A DNA stretch of 64,000 bases from Micromonospora pallida (GCF_900090325.1 NZ_FMHW01000002.1:4465001-4529000); one strand, 5' to 3'; shown: positions 8,401-19,152, counted from the stretch's first letter. The notes: generated by a model not told the origin, from the sequence alone. Translations and numbers: made by a program.

Positions 8401-11400
8401 CAGGTCGACCGGGTCGCCGCCCTCGTCGCCGTCCTCACCCGGGCCGTCGCCGGCCGGGCGCTTGCCGCTGCCGTTGAACATCGCCCCGGTGAACTCCCAG
8501 ACCCGCACGTCCTGGTCGGGCACGATCTGCTTCCCGTCGGCGCTGACCGTGCCCCGGCCGTAGATGTACCAGCCGGCCTCCGCGCCATCCACCGCGCAGA
8601 CCGCCGGGGCCAACGCCTGGGCGCTGGCCTTGCGCGGGTACGACTTCACCGGCGCGGGCGTGCACGGCGCGCGGGTCGGGTCGTAGTCCCAGAAGTCCAG
8701 CCGGGCGCCCGGGGCGAGGCCCTGGGTGTTCGGGTAGATGATCTGCGCCCCCTCGGGGAGGACCACCGACCCGCCGGGCTGCACGGTGAAGTAGACCGGG
8801 GTGCGGACCCCGGCGGGGAGCGGGAACGGCGGCTGGTCCACCGGCAGCGCGGTGATCGACAGCTCCCGCACCACCTTCCCGGCCCGGTCCTTCACCACCG
8901 TTCCGGCCGGCAGGTGCACCTCGAAGCCGGGGATGGCCGGCGTGGTGACCACCGTCTTCTTCCGGGTCGGCGAGGCGATCCGGACCTTGTGGTCGGTGTC
9001 CAGCCGGGTCATCCAGATCGGGTACGACAGGTCGGTGGTCTCGCCGGCGGTCAGGTCCACCCCGGTCTCGAACCGGCCGAACTCCCGCCCGGGGCGGCTG
9101 GCGGTCGCGCCGTCGATGACCAGCACGTGATGTCCGGCGGCGAGGCCGGTGAGCAGGAACCGCCCGCTGGCGTCGGTACGGGTGCTCCGCCGCCCCACGG
9201 TGAGCGTGACGTCGGCCAGCGGCTTCCCGTTGAGGAGCAGGGCCTGCCCGGTGAGCGCGGTCGTCCCGGCGGGGGCGCGCAGGCCCGCCTCCCGGTGGGC
9301 GTACGTGTTCCCCCGGTGGCTCTCCCAGTCCTCGCCGGCCAGGTTGAACCGGTCCGGCTGCCAGCTCTCGGTCGGGTCGGCCGGGGCCCGCACCGCCGGC
9401 CGCGTGGTAGTCGCCGTCCCACTCTCGGCCGTCGCCCCACTCGTGGCCGCCGCCCCGGCGGGCAGTCGCACCTCGACGGTGAGCGAACCGGTGTAGGTGG
9501 TGTCCGGGTTGACGAAGACGGTGTACGTCCCGGTGGTGGCCAGGGTCAGCGAGCTGAACGTGCAGGAGCTTCCGCAGTACGCGCTGCTGGTCTGGTTGGT
9601 GCCGTCCGGCCGGCGCACCACCGCCGAGGCGTTGTACGTGCCGTACGTGCCGGCGGTCGCCGCGACGGTGACGACCTGCCCGGCGGTGCCGGCGAAGGTC
9701 ACCGCCGCGTTCTGCCCCGGCACGGTGGTGGCGACGGTGACCGGGGCTCCGCCCGGCGTGGCGACCGCCGCCGCGTCCGCCGGCACGTCGTGCACCCGCA
9801 GGGTGAGAGCGCCCCGGTAGGTCGTGTCCGGGTTGATCAGGACGGTGTAGGTGCCGGTGACCGGCGCGATCACCTGGTCGAAGAAGCAGGACCCACCGCA
9901 GTACAGGCTGCCGGTCAGGTTCGTCCCGTCCGGCTTCCGCACGATCCCCGACGCGTTGTACGTCCCGTACGTGCCGCCGCTGACCTGCACCGAGATCCGC
10001 TGACCGGCGGTGGCGTCGAACGAGACGACCGCGTTCTGGCCGGGCACGGTGGTGGTCACGGTCACCGCCGTGCCGCCCGGCGTGGTGCTGGCGGTGGCGT
10101 CGGCGGGCACGTCGTGGACCTGCACGGTCACCGCGCCGGTGTAGGCGCCGTCCGGGTTGACGGCGAGGGTGTACGTGCCGCCGACCGGCAGCGTCACCAC
10201 GTCGAAGAAGCAGGACCCACCGCAGTACAGGCTGCCGGTCAGGTTCGTCCCGTCCGGCTTCCGCACGATCCCCGACGCGTTGTACGTGCCGTACGTGCCG
10301 CCGCTGACCTGCACGGAGATCCGCTGACCGGCGGTACCGGCGAAGGTGACCGAGGAGTTCTGACCGGGCACGGTGGTGGCGACGGTGACGGCCGTGCCGC
10401 CCGGCGTCGTGGTGGCGACAGGGTCCGCCGGCACGTCGTACACCCGCAGGTTGAGCGTGCCGACCTTCGCGCCGGCCGGGTTGACCACGATGGTGTACGT
10501 GCCGTCGACCGGCAGGACGGTGGTGTCGAAGAGGCAGGATCCGCCGCAGTACTGGCTCCCGGTCAGGTTCGTCCCGTCCGGCTTGCGGACCTGCGCCGAC
10601 GCGTCGTACGTGCCGTACGTGCCACCGGTGCCCTGCACCAGCACCCGCTGCCCGGCGGTGCCGGCGAAGGACACCACCGCGTTCTGGCCGGGCACGGTGG
10701 TGGTCACGGGCACCGCCGCCCCACCGGGGGTCGCGGTGGCGGTGGCGTCGGCCGGCACGTCGTACACCTGGGCGGTGATCGCGCCGGTGTAGGTGCCGCT
10801 CGGGTCCAGCAGGATGGTGTACGTGCCGTCGACCGGCAGCACGGTGGTGTCGAAGAGGCAGGACCCGCCGCAGTACTGGCTACCGGTCAGGTTGGTGCCG
10901 TCCGGCTTCCGCACGATGCCCGAGGCGTTGTACGTGCCGTACGTGCCGCCGGTGAGGTTCACCAGCACCCGCTGCCCGGCGGTGCCGGGGAACGAGATCA
11001 CCGCGTTCTGGCCGGGCACGGTGGTGGTCACGGTCACCGCCGGCCCGCCCGGCGTGGTGGACACGGTCGCGTCCACCGGCACGTCGTAGACCTGTACGCC
11101 GATGCTGCCGACCGCCACCTGGTGGGGGTTGACGTACACGGTGTGCGTGCCGGTGGCGGTGAGCCGGATCGAGTTGAACGAGCAGCCCGCGGCACAGGAG
11201 GAGTTACTGGCCAGGGTGCTGCCGTCCGGGGCGCGCAGCGAGACGGTCGCCCCAGCCGAGCCGAAGGTGCCGTTGGCGAGGGTGACGGTGACCGCCTGCC
11301 CGGCGGTGCCCGGGAAGGACACCACCGCGTTCTGGCCGGGCACGGTGGTGGTCACGGTCACCGCCGCCCCGCCCGGCGTGGTGGACACCGTGGCGTCGGC

Positions 11401-14400
11401 CGGCACGTCGTACACCCGGGCGGCGATGGTGCCGATCGCGGTGCCCTTCGGGTCGACCAGCAGGGTGTACGTGCCGGCGACCGGCAGGGACGCCACCTCG
11501 AGCAGGCAGGACGTGCCGCAGCCGGTGTTCTGGACGACCGTGGTGCCGTCCGGCCGGCGCAGCGTCACCGTCGCCTCGTTCGCGCCGTACGTGCCGCCGC
11601 TGAGCTGCACCGCGATCCGCTGACCGGCGGTGGCGTCGAGGGAGACCACGCCGTTCTGGCCGGGCACGGTGGTGGTCACCGACACCGCCGCCCCACCCGG
11701 GGTGGCGGTCACCGCGGCGTCGGCCGGCACCAGGTTGACCTTCGCGGTGATCGTCCCGGTGACCGTGCCCTTCGGGTCGACCAGGATGGTGTACGTCCCG
11801 TCCACCGGCAGGGTCACCGCGTCGAGGAAGCAGGACGTGCCGCAGCCGGTGTTCTGGACGATCGTGCTGCCGTCCGGCCGGCGCAGCGTCACCGTCGCCT
11901 CGTTCGCGCCGTACGTGCCTCCGGTGAGTTGCGCCGACACCCGCTGACCGGCGGTGGCCGGGAAGGAGACGATCCCGTTCTGGCCGGGCACCGTGGTGGT
12001 CACCGACACCGCCGCCCCGCCGGGCGTCGTGGACGCGAGCGCGTCGCCGGGCACGTCGTACACCTGGGCGGTGATCGCGCCGACCTTCGTCCCGGCCGGG
12101 TTGACCAGCACGGTGTACGTGCCGGTCACCGGCAACTGCACCGAGGTGAACGAGCAGGACGCGCCGCAGGACGAGTTGCTGACGACGGTACTGCCGTCCG
12201 GGGCGCGCAGCGTCACCGTCGCGTCGTAGGTGCCGTAGGTGCCGTTGGTGAGCTGGACGGTGACCGCCTGTCCGGCGGTGCCGGGGAACGACAGCACCCC
12301 GTTCTGGCCGGGCACGGTGGTGGTCAGGGTGCGCGCCGCACCGCCCGGGGTGGTCTCGGCGGCGGCGTCGGCCGGGACATCGTGGACCTTCACCGACACG
12401 CCGCCGGTGTAGGTGGTGTCCGGGTTGACGAGGACGGTGTACGTCCCGTCCACCGGCAACGTCACCACGTCGAAGAAGCAGGACCCGCCGCAGTACAGAC
12501 TTCCGGTCAGGTTCGTGCCGTCCGGCTTCCGCACGATCCCCGTCGCGTTGTACGTCCCGTACGTGCCACCGGTCATCTCGACCGAGATCCGCTGCCCGGC
12601 GGTGCCGGCGAAGGAGACCACGCCGTTCTGGCCGGGGACGGTGGTGGTGACGGTGACCGCCGCGCCGCCCGGGGTGGCGGTCACCGCGTGGTCCGCCGGC
12701 ACCGCGTGCACCTGCACGGTGACCTTGCCGACGTAGCTGGTGTCCGGGTTGACGGCGACGGTGTACGTGCCGTCCACCGGCAGCACCACGGAGTCGAAGA
12801 AGCAGGACCCGCCGCAGTACAGGCTGCCGGTCAGGTTGGTGCCGTCCGGCTTCCGCACGATCCCCGTCGCGTTGTACGTCCCGTACGTCCCACCCGTCAC
12901 GTGCACCGACACCCGCTGGCCAGCCGTACCGGCGAACGTCACCGTCGAGTTCTGACCCGGCACCGTCGTCGTCACCGTCACCGGCTCACCGCCCGGCGTG
13001 GTCGACGCGGTCGGATCCGCCGGCACGTCGTGCACCTTGACGGTGACCGCGCCGGTGTAGCCGGTGTCCGGGTTGAGGGCGAAGGTGTACGTCCCGTCGA
13101 CCGGCAGGGTGACCGTGTCGAAGAAGCAGGAGCTACCGCAGTACAGGCTGCCGGTCAGGTTGGTGCCGTCCGGCTTCCGCACGATCCCCGTCGCGTTGTA
13201 CGTCCCGTACGTCCCACCCGTCACGTGCACCGACACCCGCTGGCCAGCCGTACCGGCGAACGTCACCGTCGAGTTCTGACCCGGCACCGTCGTCGTCACC
13301 GTCACCGGGTCACCGCCCGGGATGACCGTCGCAGTCGGATCCGCCGGCACGTCGTGCACCCGGACGGTGAGCTTGCCGGTCTTCGCCAGCTCGGGGTCGA
13401 TGTGGACGGTCCAGGTGCCCTCGGTGGAGAGCACGGTGGTGTCGAAGTAGCAGGAACCGCCGCAGGAGCTGTTCGAGGTCACCGTGCCCCCGCCGGGCCG
13501 GCGCAGCGACACCGTCGCGTCGTACGTTCCGTAGGTGCCGTCGCTGACCTGGACGGAGATCCGCTGGCCGGTGGTGCCCGGGAAGGTGACCGCCGCGTTC
13601 TGGCCGGGCACGGTGGTGGTCACGGTGACCGGGTCGCCGCCCGGCGTGGTGCTCGCCGTGGCGTCCGCCGGCACCTCCGTGACGGTCGCCGCGATCGATC
13701 CGGTGCTTCCCTCGGCCGCCGCCAGCACCACCGTGTACGTGCCGGCGCTGCGTGCCCGGACGGTGTCCACGAACCCGGTCGCGCCGACGCAGCCCAGGGA
13801 GCGGACGGTCCGCCCGAACGGGTCGAGCACCTTCACGCTGGAGATGCCGCACGAGCCGAACGTGCCGTCGGACAGGTTCACGCTGGCCTGCTGGCCCTCG
13901 TCCAGGTCGAAGACGAGCAGCCCGAGGTCGCCGCCGGTGGGGATGGTCACGGTCTTCGCCACCCCGAGCGCGGCCCGACCGGTGTACGCGATGTCCGTGG
14001 CGGCGTACGGGGGCGGGGCCACGAAGACGTCCGCGCCGCTGGACACGCTGCCGTAGCGGGTGCGGACGGTGACCCGGCCCGAGGCGGCCCCGGTCGGCGT
14101 CTCCAGGGTCAGACTGCCGCTGGCGGCCGTGGTGACGGCCGCCCGGGTGCGGTTGACGGTCAGGCCGTTGTCGGCCACCGCGCTGGCGAAGCCGGTGCCG
14201 GTCACGGTGACCGGGGTGCCGGGCACCACGACGGTCGGGGACACGCCGGTGATGGTGGGCGCGGAGGTGTTCGCGCCGGCGACCACGAAGCTGTCCGGCC
14301 CGGCGGCGGTGTCGTCGCCGACCTGCACGCTCACCGGCCCGGTGGTCGCGCCGGCCGGGACGGTGACCGTCAGGCGGCGACCGCTCGCCTCGGTGACCGT

Positions 14401-14805
14401 GGCGGGTACGCCGTTGAAGCGGACGGTGTTCTCCGTCGGGACGTCGGAGAAACAGCCACCCTGGACGGTGACCGTCGCGCCGACGGCGGCGGTGCCCGGC
14501 ACCACGGACAGCACCGCCAGGTCGGGGGTGCCCTCGTTGGTCACCGAGGTGGGGTTGCCGGCCGCGTCGTAGCCGTATCGGGCGGTCCGGTTGGCCTGGT
14601 CCTGCACCCCCACCAGTTGCCCGGCGGCGTCGTACGCCCAGCCGACCCCGTCACAGGAGACCGAGGCCGGCGTCAGCTCCGGCAGGTCCGCCCGGACCGT
14701 GAGTGGCAGCAGCACCACGAGGCCCGCGACGACGGAAGCGAGCCGAAGCCGGGGACCGGCCCAGAACCTGGAGCGGATCGAGCGGTGGCCGAGCGGTCCC
14801 GACAT
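5045..14805 (-). CDS. Giant secreted RHS/YD-repeat polymorphic toxin (frameshift near C-terminus)
   Basis: The gene encodes about 3,250 residues once a one-base frameshift at the C4 run 5299-5302 is bridged. Order of parts: signal peptide (about 1-39, VRA-D cleavage); two IPT/TIG-like beta domains (about 85-270); one divergent and 13 regular ~108-residue repeats (about 270-1780), each with a Cys pair; a carboxypeptidase-regulatory-like domain (about 1850); a DUF6531/RHS entry segment (about 2135); many YD repeats (about 2170-2970); the RHS core (RARYHSPQTGRFISEDPAGF); a DPNG cleavage-type motif; a glycine-rich hydrophobic stretch; and a C-terminal CDI-like toxin. ATG 14805 follows AGGGAG. It is probably surface-displayed or secreted for contact-dependent killing. 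Immunity and lipoprotein genes follow in the same operon. Confidence 0.85.
9460..13690 (-). repeat. Thirteen tandem ~324-bp coding repeats within the RHS gene
   Basis: The units are about 108 codons and show TPGGxxVTVTTTVPGQN, then GTAGQRxSV, GTYGTYxA, RxPDGTNLTG, a Cys-X3-Cys (YCGGSC), LPVDGTYT and VxVxDVPAD. They look like pre-peptidase-C-terminal-type beta sandwiches, each with its own disulfide. Units 2 and 3 (from the N-terminus) are identical over 173 bp (12812-12984 versus 13136-13308, offset 324), showing recent duplication or gene conversion. Confidence 0.85.
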
Positions 14806-14925
14806 GCTGACTCCCTATGACGCAGCAGTTCTGCGTCAGGAAGTAGAGCAGCATCGATTATGGGAGGTAGATCGGCCGTTCGGCCACTCCTCGTGGCCGC
14901 CGCTTCTACCGGCTGAAACGACAGC

Positions 14926-14969
14926 CGCCCTGCCGACACTGTCGGGAATCCGACAGTGTCGGCAGGGCG
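14926..14969 (-). terminator. Twenty-pair perfect hairpin downstream of ilvE
   Basis: Twenty bases (14926-14945) pair perfectly with 14950-14969 across the loop GAAT; the core is CTGCCGACACTGTCGG. It lies 29 bases after the ilvE stop and 121 bases before the RHS start. It is the likely ilvE terminator and insulates the RHS cassette from the biosynthetic genes. Confidence 0.8.
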
Positions 14970-14997
14970 ATTAGTCGGAAAGGCCAGCTCAGCAGGG

Positions 14998-16095
14998 TCA
15001 GAGCACCCGGCGGACCCAGCCGTGCGGGTCGGCGACGACGCCGCGCTGGAGGTCGACGAGCTGCTGGCGCACCCCCATGGTCACCCGCCCCGGCTCGCCC
15101 GCCCCGATGGCGAACTCGCCGTCCGGGAAACGGACGTGCCCGATCGGCGTGATCACCGCAGCTGTGCCGCAGGCGAAGACCTCGCGCAGCCGGCCGGAGG
15201 CCGCGTCGGCCTGCCAGTCGGCGAAGCTGACCGGCTGTTCCCGTACGGTCAGCCCGGCCTCGGTGGCCAGGGTCAGCACTGACTCCCGGGTGATGCCAGG
15301 CAGTATGGTGCCCGTCAGCGGCGGGGTGACCAGGGTGTTGTCGTCGTAGACGAAGAAGACGTTCATCCCGCCTAGTTCGTCGACGAAGCGCCGCTCGACC
15401 GCGTCCAGGAAGACCACCTGGTCGCAGCCGTGCTCGATCGCCTCGGCCTGGGCGGCCAGCGAGGCGGCGTAGTTGCCACCGCACTTGGCCGCGCCGGTGC
15501 CGCCCGGAGCGGCCCGGGTGTAGTCCGGGGAGATCCAGACCTTGACCGGCTTGACCCCGCCGGCGAAGTACGCCCCGACCGGGGCGGCGATCAGGACGTA
15601 CATGTACTCACGCGCCGGGCGGACGCCGAGGAAGACCTCGCTGGCGAACATGAACGGACGCAGGTAGAGGCTGCCGTCCTCACCGGACGGGATCCACTCC
15701 TGGTCGATCTCGATCAGCCGGTCCAGCGACTCGAGGAACGTCTCCGGCGGCAGCGGCGGCATCGCCAGCCGTTCGGCGGAGTCGACGAACCGGGCGGCGT
15801 TGGCCTCCGGCCGGAACAGGGTCACCCCGCCGTCGGCCGTGCGGTACGCCTTGAGCCCCTCGAAGATCTCCTGCGCGTAGTGCAGCACGGCACTCGCCGG
15901 GTCCATCGGGATCGGGGCGCGGGCCTCGACCCGGGCGTCGTACCAGCCCTTCTCCTCGGAGTAGCGGATCGTGACCATGTGGTCGGTGAAGATCCGGCCG
16001 AATCCGGGGTCTACCAGCAGGGCGGCCCGGTCGTCGGCGGCTACCGGGGCGGGGTTCCGACGGATCGTAAATTCGATCATGTCACCACCGCTCAT
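14998..16095 (-). CDS. ilvE: Branched-chain amino acid aminotransferase
   Basis: This PLP-dependent transaminase makes Ile, Val and Leu from their 2-oxo acids with glutamate as donor. It has 365 residues, normal for class IV actinobacterial IlvE. The Schiff-base lysine is K204 in GAAKCGGNYA, with FEGLKAYR (78-85) and the phosphate-binding region GMNVFFVYDDN / TLTPPLTGTILPGITR-type segment after it. ATG 16095 (MSGGDMIEFT) is chosen because GGGAGGT lies eight bases upstream. The frame is open further but lacks such a site. leuB lies upstream on the same strand with a 160-base gap; a strong terminator follows. Confidence 0.95.
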   Translation of the reverse strand: MSGGDMIEFTIRRNPAPVAADDRAALLVDPGFGRIFTDHMVTIRYSEEKGWYDARVEARAPIPMDPASAVLHYAQEIFEGLKAYRTADGGVTLFRPEANAARFVDSAERLAMPPLPPETFLESLDRLIEIDQEWIPSGEDGSLYLRPFMFASEVFLGVRPAREYMYVLIAAPVGAYFAGGVKPVKVWISPDYTRAAPGGTGAAKCGGNYAASLAAQAEAIEHGCDQVVFLDAVERRFVDELGGMNVFFVYDDNTLVTPPLTGTILPGITRESVLTLATEAGLTVREQPVSFADWQADAASGRLREVFACGTAAVITPIGHVRFPDGEFAIGAGEPGRVTMGVRQQLVDLQRGVVADPHGWVRRVL

Positions 16096-16255
16096 CGCAC
16101 TGACCTCCCTGGGACGACACGGCATGCTGAAGCGCACGCCGAAGGACTGGTGTTGTGGAACTTACCCCGAGCGGCCGTTCAACGGGAGGGGCGGGCACGA
16201 GCCGACACTACGTACCGTGACAACGGACCGTTCGGCTGGTGGACTGCGCGGCGGC

Positions 16256-17290
16256 TCAGCCGGCCGCGTACCCGGCCAGGCGGTCGCCGACCTCGTCGGT
16301 GCGCAGCGGCTCGCCCGGCGTCCGGTTCGCCAGTTCGGTGGCGACCGCCTCGGTCACCCGTACGGCGGCGTCGGCGTGACCGAGCTGCTCGAGCAGCAGC
16401 GCGGCGGAGAGGACGGCGGCCACCGGGTCGGCGAGGCCCTTGCCGGCGATGTCCGGCGCGGAGCCGTGTACCGGCTCGAACATGGAGGGGTAGCGGCCAT
16501 CCGGGTTGATGCTGCCGCTGGCGGCCAGCCCGATGCCGCCGGTGACGGCGGCGGCGATGTCGGTCAGGATGTCGCCGAAGAGGTTGTCGGTGACCACCAC
16601 GTCGTACCGCTGCGGCTGGGTGACCAGGAACATCGCGGCGGCGTCCACGTGCTGGTACTCGGTGGTCACGTCGGGGTGCTCGGCGGCGACCGCCGCGAAG
16701 GCGCGGGCCCAGAGCGACCCGGCGTGGGTGAGCACGTTGGTCTTGTGCACCAGGGTCACCTTGCGCCGCTCGCGCCGGGCGGCCCGGGCGAAGGCGTCCC
16801 GGATCACCCGCTCCACGCCGTGCCGGGTGTTCAGGCTCTCCTCGGTGGCGACCTCGGCGGGGGTGTCCCGGTGCAGCGCGCCGCCCGCGCCGGCGTAGAG
16901 CCCCTCGGTGCCCTCGCGCACCACCACCAGGTCGACCTCGCCCGGCTTGACGGTGGCGAGCGGCCCGGTCGTCCCCGCCCAGAGCCGCGAGGGGCGGAGG
17001 TTGACGTACTGGTCGAAGTCGAAACGGAGCTTGAGCAGCAGGCCGCGCTCCAGCACGCCCGGCGGGACGCTGGGGTCGCCGACCGCGCCGAGCAGGATCG
17101 CGTCGTGCCCGGCCAGCTCGGTCAGGACCGAGTCCGGCAGCACCTCGCCGGTGCGGTGGTAACGGGCGGCGCCGAGGTCGTACTCGGTGGTCTCGACCAC
17201 GCCGGGGAGGACAGCGTCGACGACCTTGAGGGCCTGCGTGACCACCTCGGGTCCGATCCCGTCCCCGGCCACCACCGCGATCCGCGCCAC
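16256..17290 (-). CDS. leuB: 3-isopropylmalate dehydrogenase
   Basis: This NAD-dependent oxidative decarboxylase converts 3-isopropylmalate to 2-oxoisocaproate in leucine synthesis. It has 344 residues and is colinear with actinobacterial Leu[18 protein letters not shown] gives the N-terminal signature. [20 protein letters not shown] carries metal-binding Asp residues, and [15 protein letters not shown] binds NAD. GTG 17290 follows GAGGAG by seven bases. It is transcribed towards ilvE and divergent from the ApbE-like gene. No attenuator is obvious in the 222-base upstream space. Confidence 0.95.
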   Translation of the reverse strand: MARIAVVAGDGIGPEVVTQALKVVDAVLPGVVETTEYDLGAARYHRTGEVLPDSVLTELAGHDAILLGAVGDPSVPPGVLERGLLLKLRFDFDQYVNLRPSRLWAGTTGPLATVKPGEVDLVVVREGTEGLYAGAGGALHRDTPAEVATEESLNTRHGVERVIRDAFARAARRERRKVTLVHKTNVLTHAGSLWARAFAAVAAEHPDVTTEYQHVDAAAMFLVTQPQRYDVVVTDNLFGDILTDIAAAVTGGIGLAASGSINPDGRYPSMFEPVHGSAPDIAGKGLADPVAAVLSAALLLEQLGHADAAVRVTEAVATELANRTPGEPLRTDEVGDRLAGYAAG

Positions 17291-17512
17291 GTTCCACTCC
17301 TCAGCTCACCCGTTGAACTCGTACGTTACGACGCTGTCCCGCCTCCCGGTACGGACAGCCCAGGATATGGGATACCGGGATGCACAGCAGGTTTCCAGGT
17401 GACATTCATGGTCTGGTCAACTCGACCCCATAGGGTGAGTTCGCACGGGTCACCGGAGATCCGTGACGGAGGGTCGGCGACGGCGCGGCACCATCCGAAG
17501 GGAGCGGGGGAC

Positions 17513-18385
17513 ATGCGGATCGAGGAACGGACCAGGAGCCGGTGGGTGGACCAGCCCGCCCACGTCAGCCGCCGTCCCGACCTGCGCCTCGGCGCCCGTA
17601 GCCTGCTCGACCGCTGGGGTGGGGTGGCCACCGACCGGCTCACCGCCACCCACACCGTGCGCACCTCCACCGCCGAGTACACCCTGGTCCTGAACGCCCC
17701 CGAGTGGCTGGGGCGGCGGGGAGTCGGCGAGGCGCTGCGCGACGCCGTCGCCGAGCTGCGCGCCATCGACCTGACCTACGGCCCCGGCCGACCGCAGAGC
17801 CTCGTCTCCCGGCTACGGCGCGGCGAGATCAGCGCCGAGTCGTACGCCCCCCTGGCCGACCTGGTGAACCGCTGCGCCGCCATGCGGGCGGCCACCGACG
17901 GCTGGTTCGACGCCTGGGCGGTGCCCGGCGGCTTCGACCCGGGCGGCCTGCTCGGCGGATGGGCGGTGGAGCGGGCGGCGACCCGGCTACGCGAGGCCGG
18001 GGTGCACGACTACGCCGTGGTCACCGGCGCGGACCTGGTCGTCCGGGGGCACGCCCCGCACGGCGGACCGTGGCGGGTCGCGGTGCACCACCCGGACGGC
18101 GACCGCGCCCCGCTGGTGCTGGAGATGACCGCCGGCGCGGTCGGCACGTCCGGGGTCAGCGGACGGCGCGACCACGTAGTGGACCCGCACACCAGTGAAC
18201 CGGCCCGCCAGATGACCGCCGCCACTGTGGTGGGACCGGACCTGGCGGTCGCCGACGCGTACGCCACCGCCCTCTACGCCGCCGGACCGGCGGGGCTGTC
18301 CTGGTTCGCCGACGGGTCGAACTACCGGCCGCTCTTCGCCCACCGGCACCGGTCCCCCGGCCGCCCATCGTCCACCCGGCACTGA
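17513..18385 (+). CDS. apbE: FAD:protein FMN transferase (ApbE family)
   Basis: This 290-residue member of the ApbE family covalently attaches FMN to Thr/Ser of target flavoproteins. Matches include the Ser-Arg loop QSLVSRLRRGE (95-105), FDPGGLLGGWA (141-151, FDP.G..KGWA signature) and RRDHVVDPHTSEPA (218-231) followed by DAYATAL (248-254). No signal peptide or lipobox is seen, unlike Gram-negative ApbE, so it may act in the cytosol. ATG 17513 follows GGAGCGGGGG. The usual partner (Fre/FMN-binding membrane protein, NosR or RnfG) is not adjacent, so the target protein is unknown. Confidence 0.88.
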   Translation: MRIEERTRSRWVDQPAHVSRRPDLRLGARSLLDRWGGVATDRLTATHTVRTSTAEYTLVLNAPEWLGRRGVGEALRDAVAELRAIDLTYGPGRPQSLVSRLRRGEISAESYAPLADLVNRCAAMRAATDGWFDAWAVPGGFDPGGLLGGWAVERAATRLREAGVHDYAVVTGADLVVRGHAPHGGPWRVAVHHPDGDRAPLVLEMTAGAVGTSGVSGRRDHVVDPHTSEPARQMTAATVVGPDLAVADAYATALYAAGPAGLSWFADGSNYRPLFAHRHRSPGRPSSTRH

Positions 18386-18747
18386 TCCCTCGGGCGGCCT
18401 GCATCACGATTTTTGGGCGCCCTGCACCGCGATCCCTCGGGCGTCCTGAACCGCGATCGGCTCCCACGGTCGCGGCAACGACTGTGGGAGCCGGTCAGCG
18501 AGGAGTGCACGTGGCTCGCGCATCCGAGGGGTGCGGAACCGACCGGCCGGACGCCGGACACCGCCACCCGAAGACGGGTCGACACCGTGAGTTCGGTCAG
18601 TAACCGCACGGATACGCTAGCGAACCGTCACGCCCCGCCGCAAGGGTCTCCACAGCGGACCGTCCCGGTACGACACCGCAGACCCCGTATCGACGGTCCA
18701 CGGGGTCCGGTGACACGGCAAATCGACCGGATGGCACGCTGTCCGCC
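18386..18747 (+). other. Intergenic region with a terminator-like hairpin
   Basis: These 362 bases hold two imperfect copies of a CCCTCGGGCG-cCTG motif and the hairpin ATCGGCTCCCAC / GTGGGAGCCGGT (18456-18467 and 18484-18495, one wobble), the likely apbE terminator. The remainder shows no gene. Confidence 0.5.
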
Positions 18748-19152
18748 GTGAGTTTCGATCTGAGCGTGTGGGCCCTACCGGAAGGGGCCTCCCCCGCCGA
18801 CGTGCGGGCGGCCGTGCAGCGGTGCCGACAGGGACAGCACGTCGAGAGCTACCCCGACCCCAGGGTGGTCGCCTTCTACCGGGCGATCACCGCCAGATAC
18901 CCGGACCGCCCGGGGCCGGGAACGCCGTGGGAGGTGACGCCGTTGCACGCCGCCCCCGACCACGTGGCGATGAACCTGTACCCGACCTGCGAGGACCAGG
19001 TACTCCTGGACATCGAACGGCTCGCCGCCGAGAACGGCCTGATGCTCTTCGACCCGCAGGACGGCTCCGTCTACCCGCCGCCGGCGTCCGCCCCCTCCCC
19101 CGCCCACCACGCGACCTACCCCGTTCCCCATTCCGCCCCCCGCGCCCGTTAG
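18748..19152 (+). CDS. Conserved hypothetical protein
   Basis: A 134-residue soluble protein I do not recognise by name. The N-terminal 105 residues look folded (SFDLSVWALPEGASPADVRAAVQRCR ... PRVVAFYRAITARYPD ... WEVTPLHAAPDHVAMNLYPT ... DIERLAAENGLMLFDPQDGSVYPP). The end is a Pro/Ala/His-rich tail. Similar short actinobacterial proteins are annotated only as hypothetical. GTG 18748 has no strong ribosome site, so the start is uncertain, but MSFDLSVW is a natural beginning. A perfect hairpin shared with serA follows. Confidence 0.75.
   Translation: MSFDLSVWALPEGASPADVRAAVQRCRQGQHVESYPDPRVVAFYRAITARYPDRPGPGTPWEVTPLHAAPDHVAMNLYPTCEDQVLLDIERLAAENGLMLFDPQDGSVYPPPASAPSPAHHATYPVPHSAPRAR

Noticed and set aside
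5743..14820. A 3,025-codon open frame on the plus strand opposite the RHS gene
   Set aside because: It mirrors the RHS repeats exactly, is Gly/Arg/His/Val-biased and has no domain. The minus strand carries a signal peptide and clear RHS motifs, so the plus frame is a GC-bias shadow.
17326..17766. Possible leader peptide upstream of leuB (MNVTWKPAVHPGIPYPGLSV...)
   Set aside because: It has no run of Leu, Val or Ile codons and no terminator before leuB, so attenuation is not supported.
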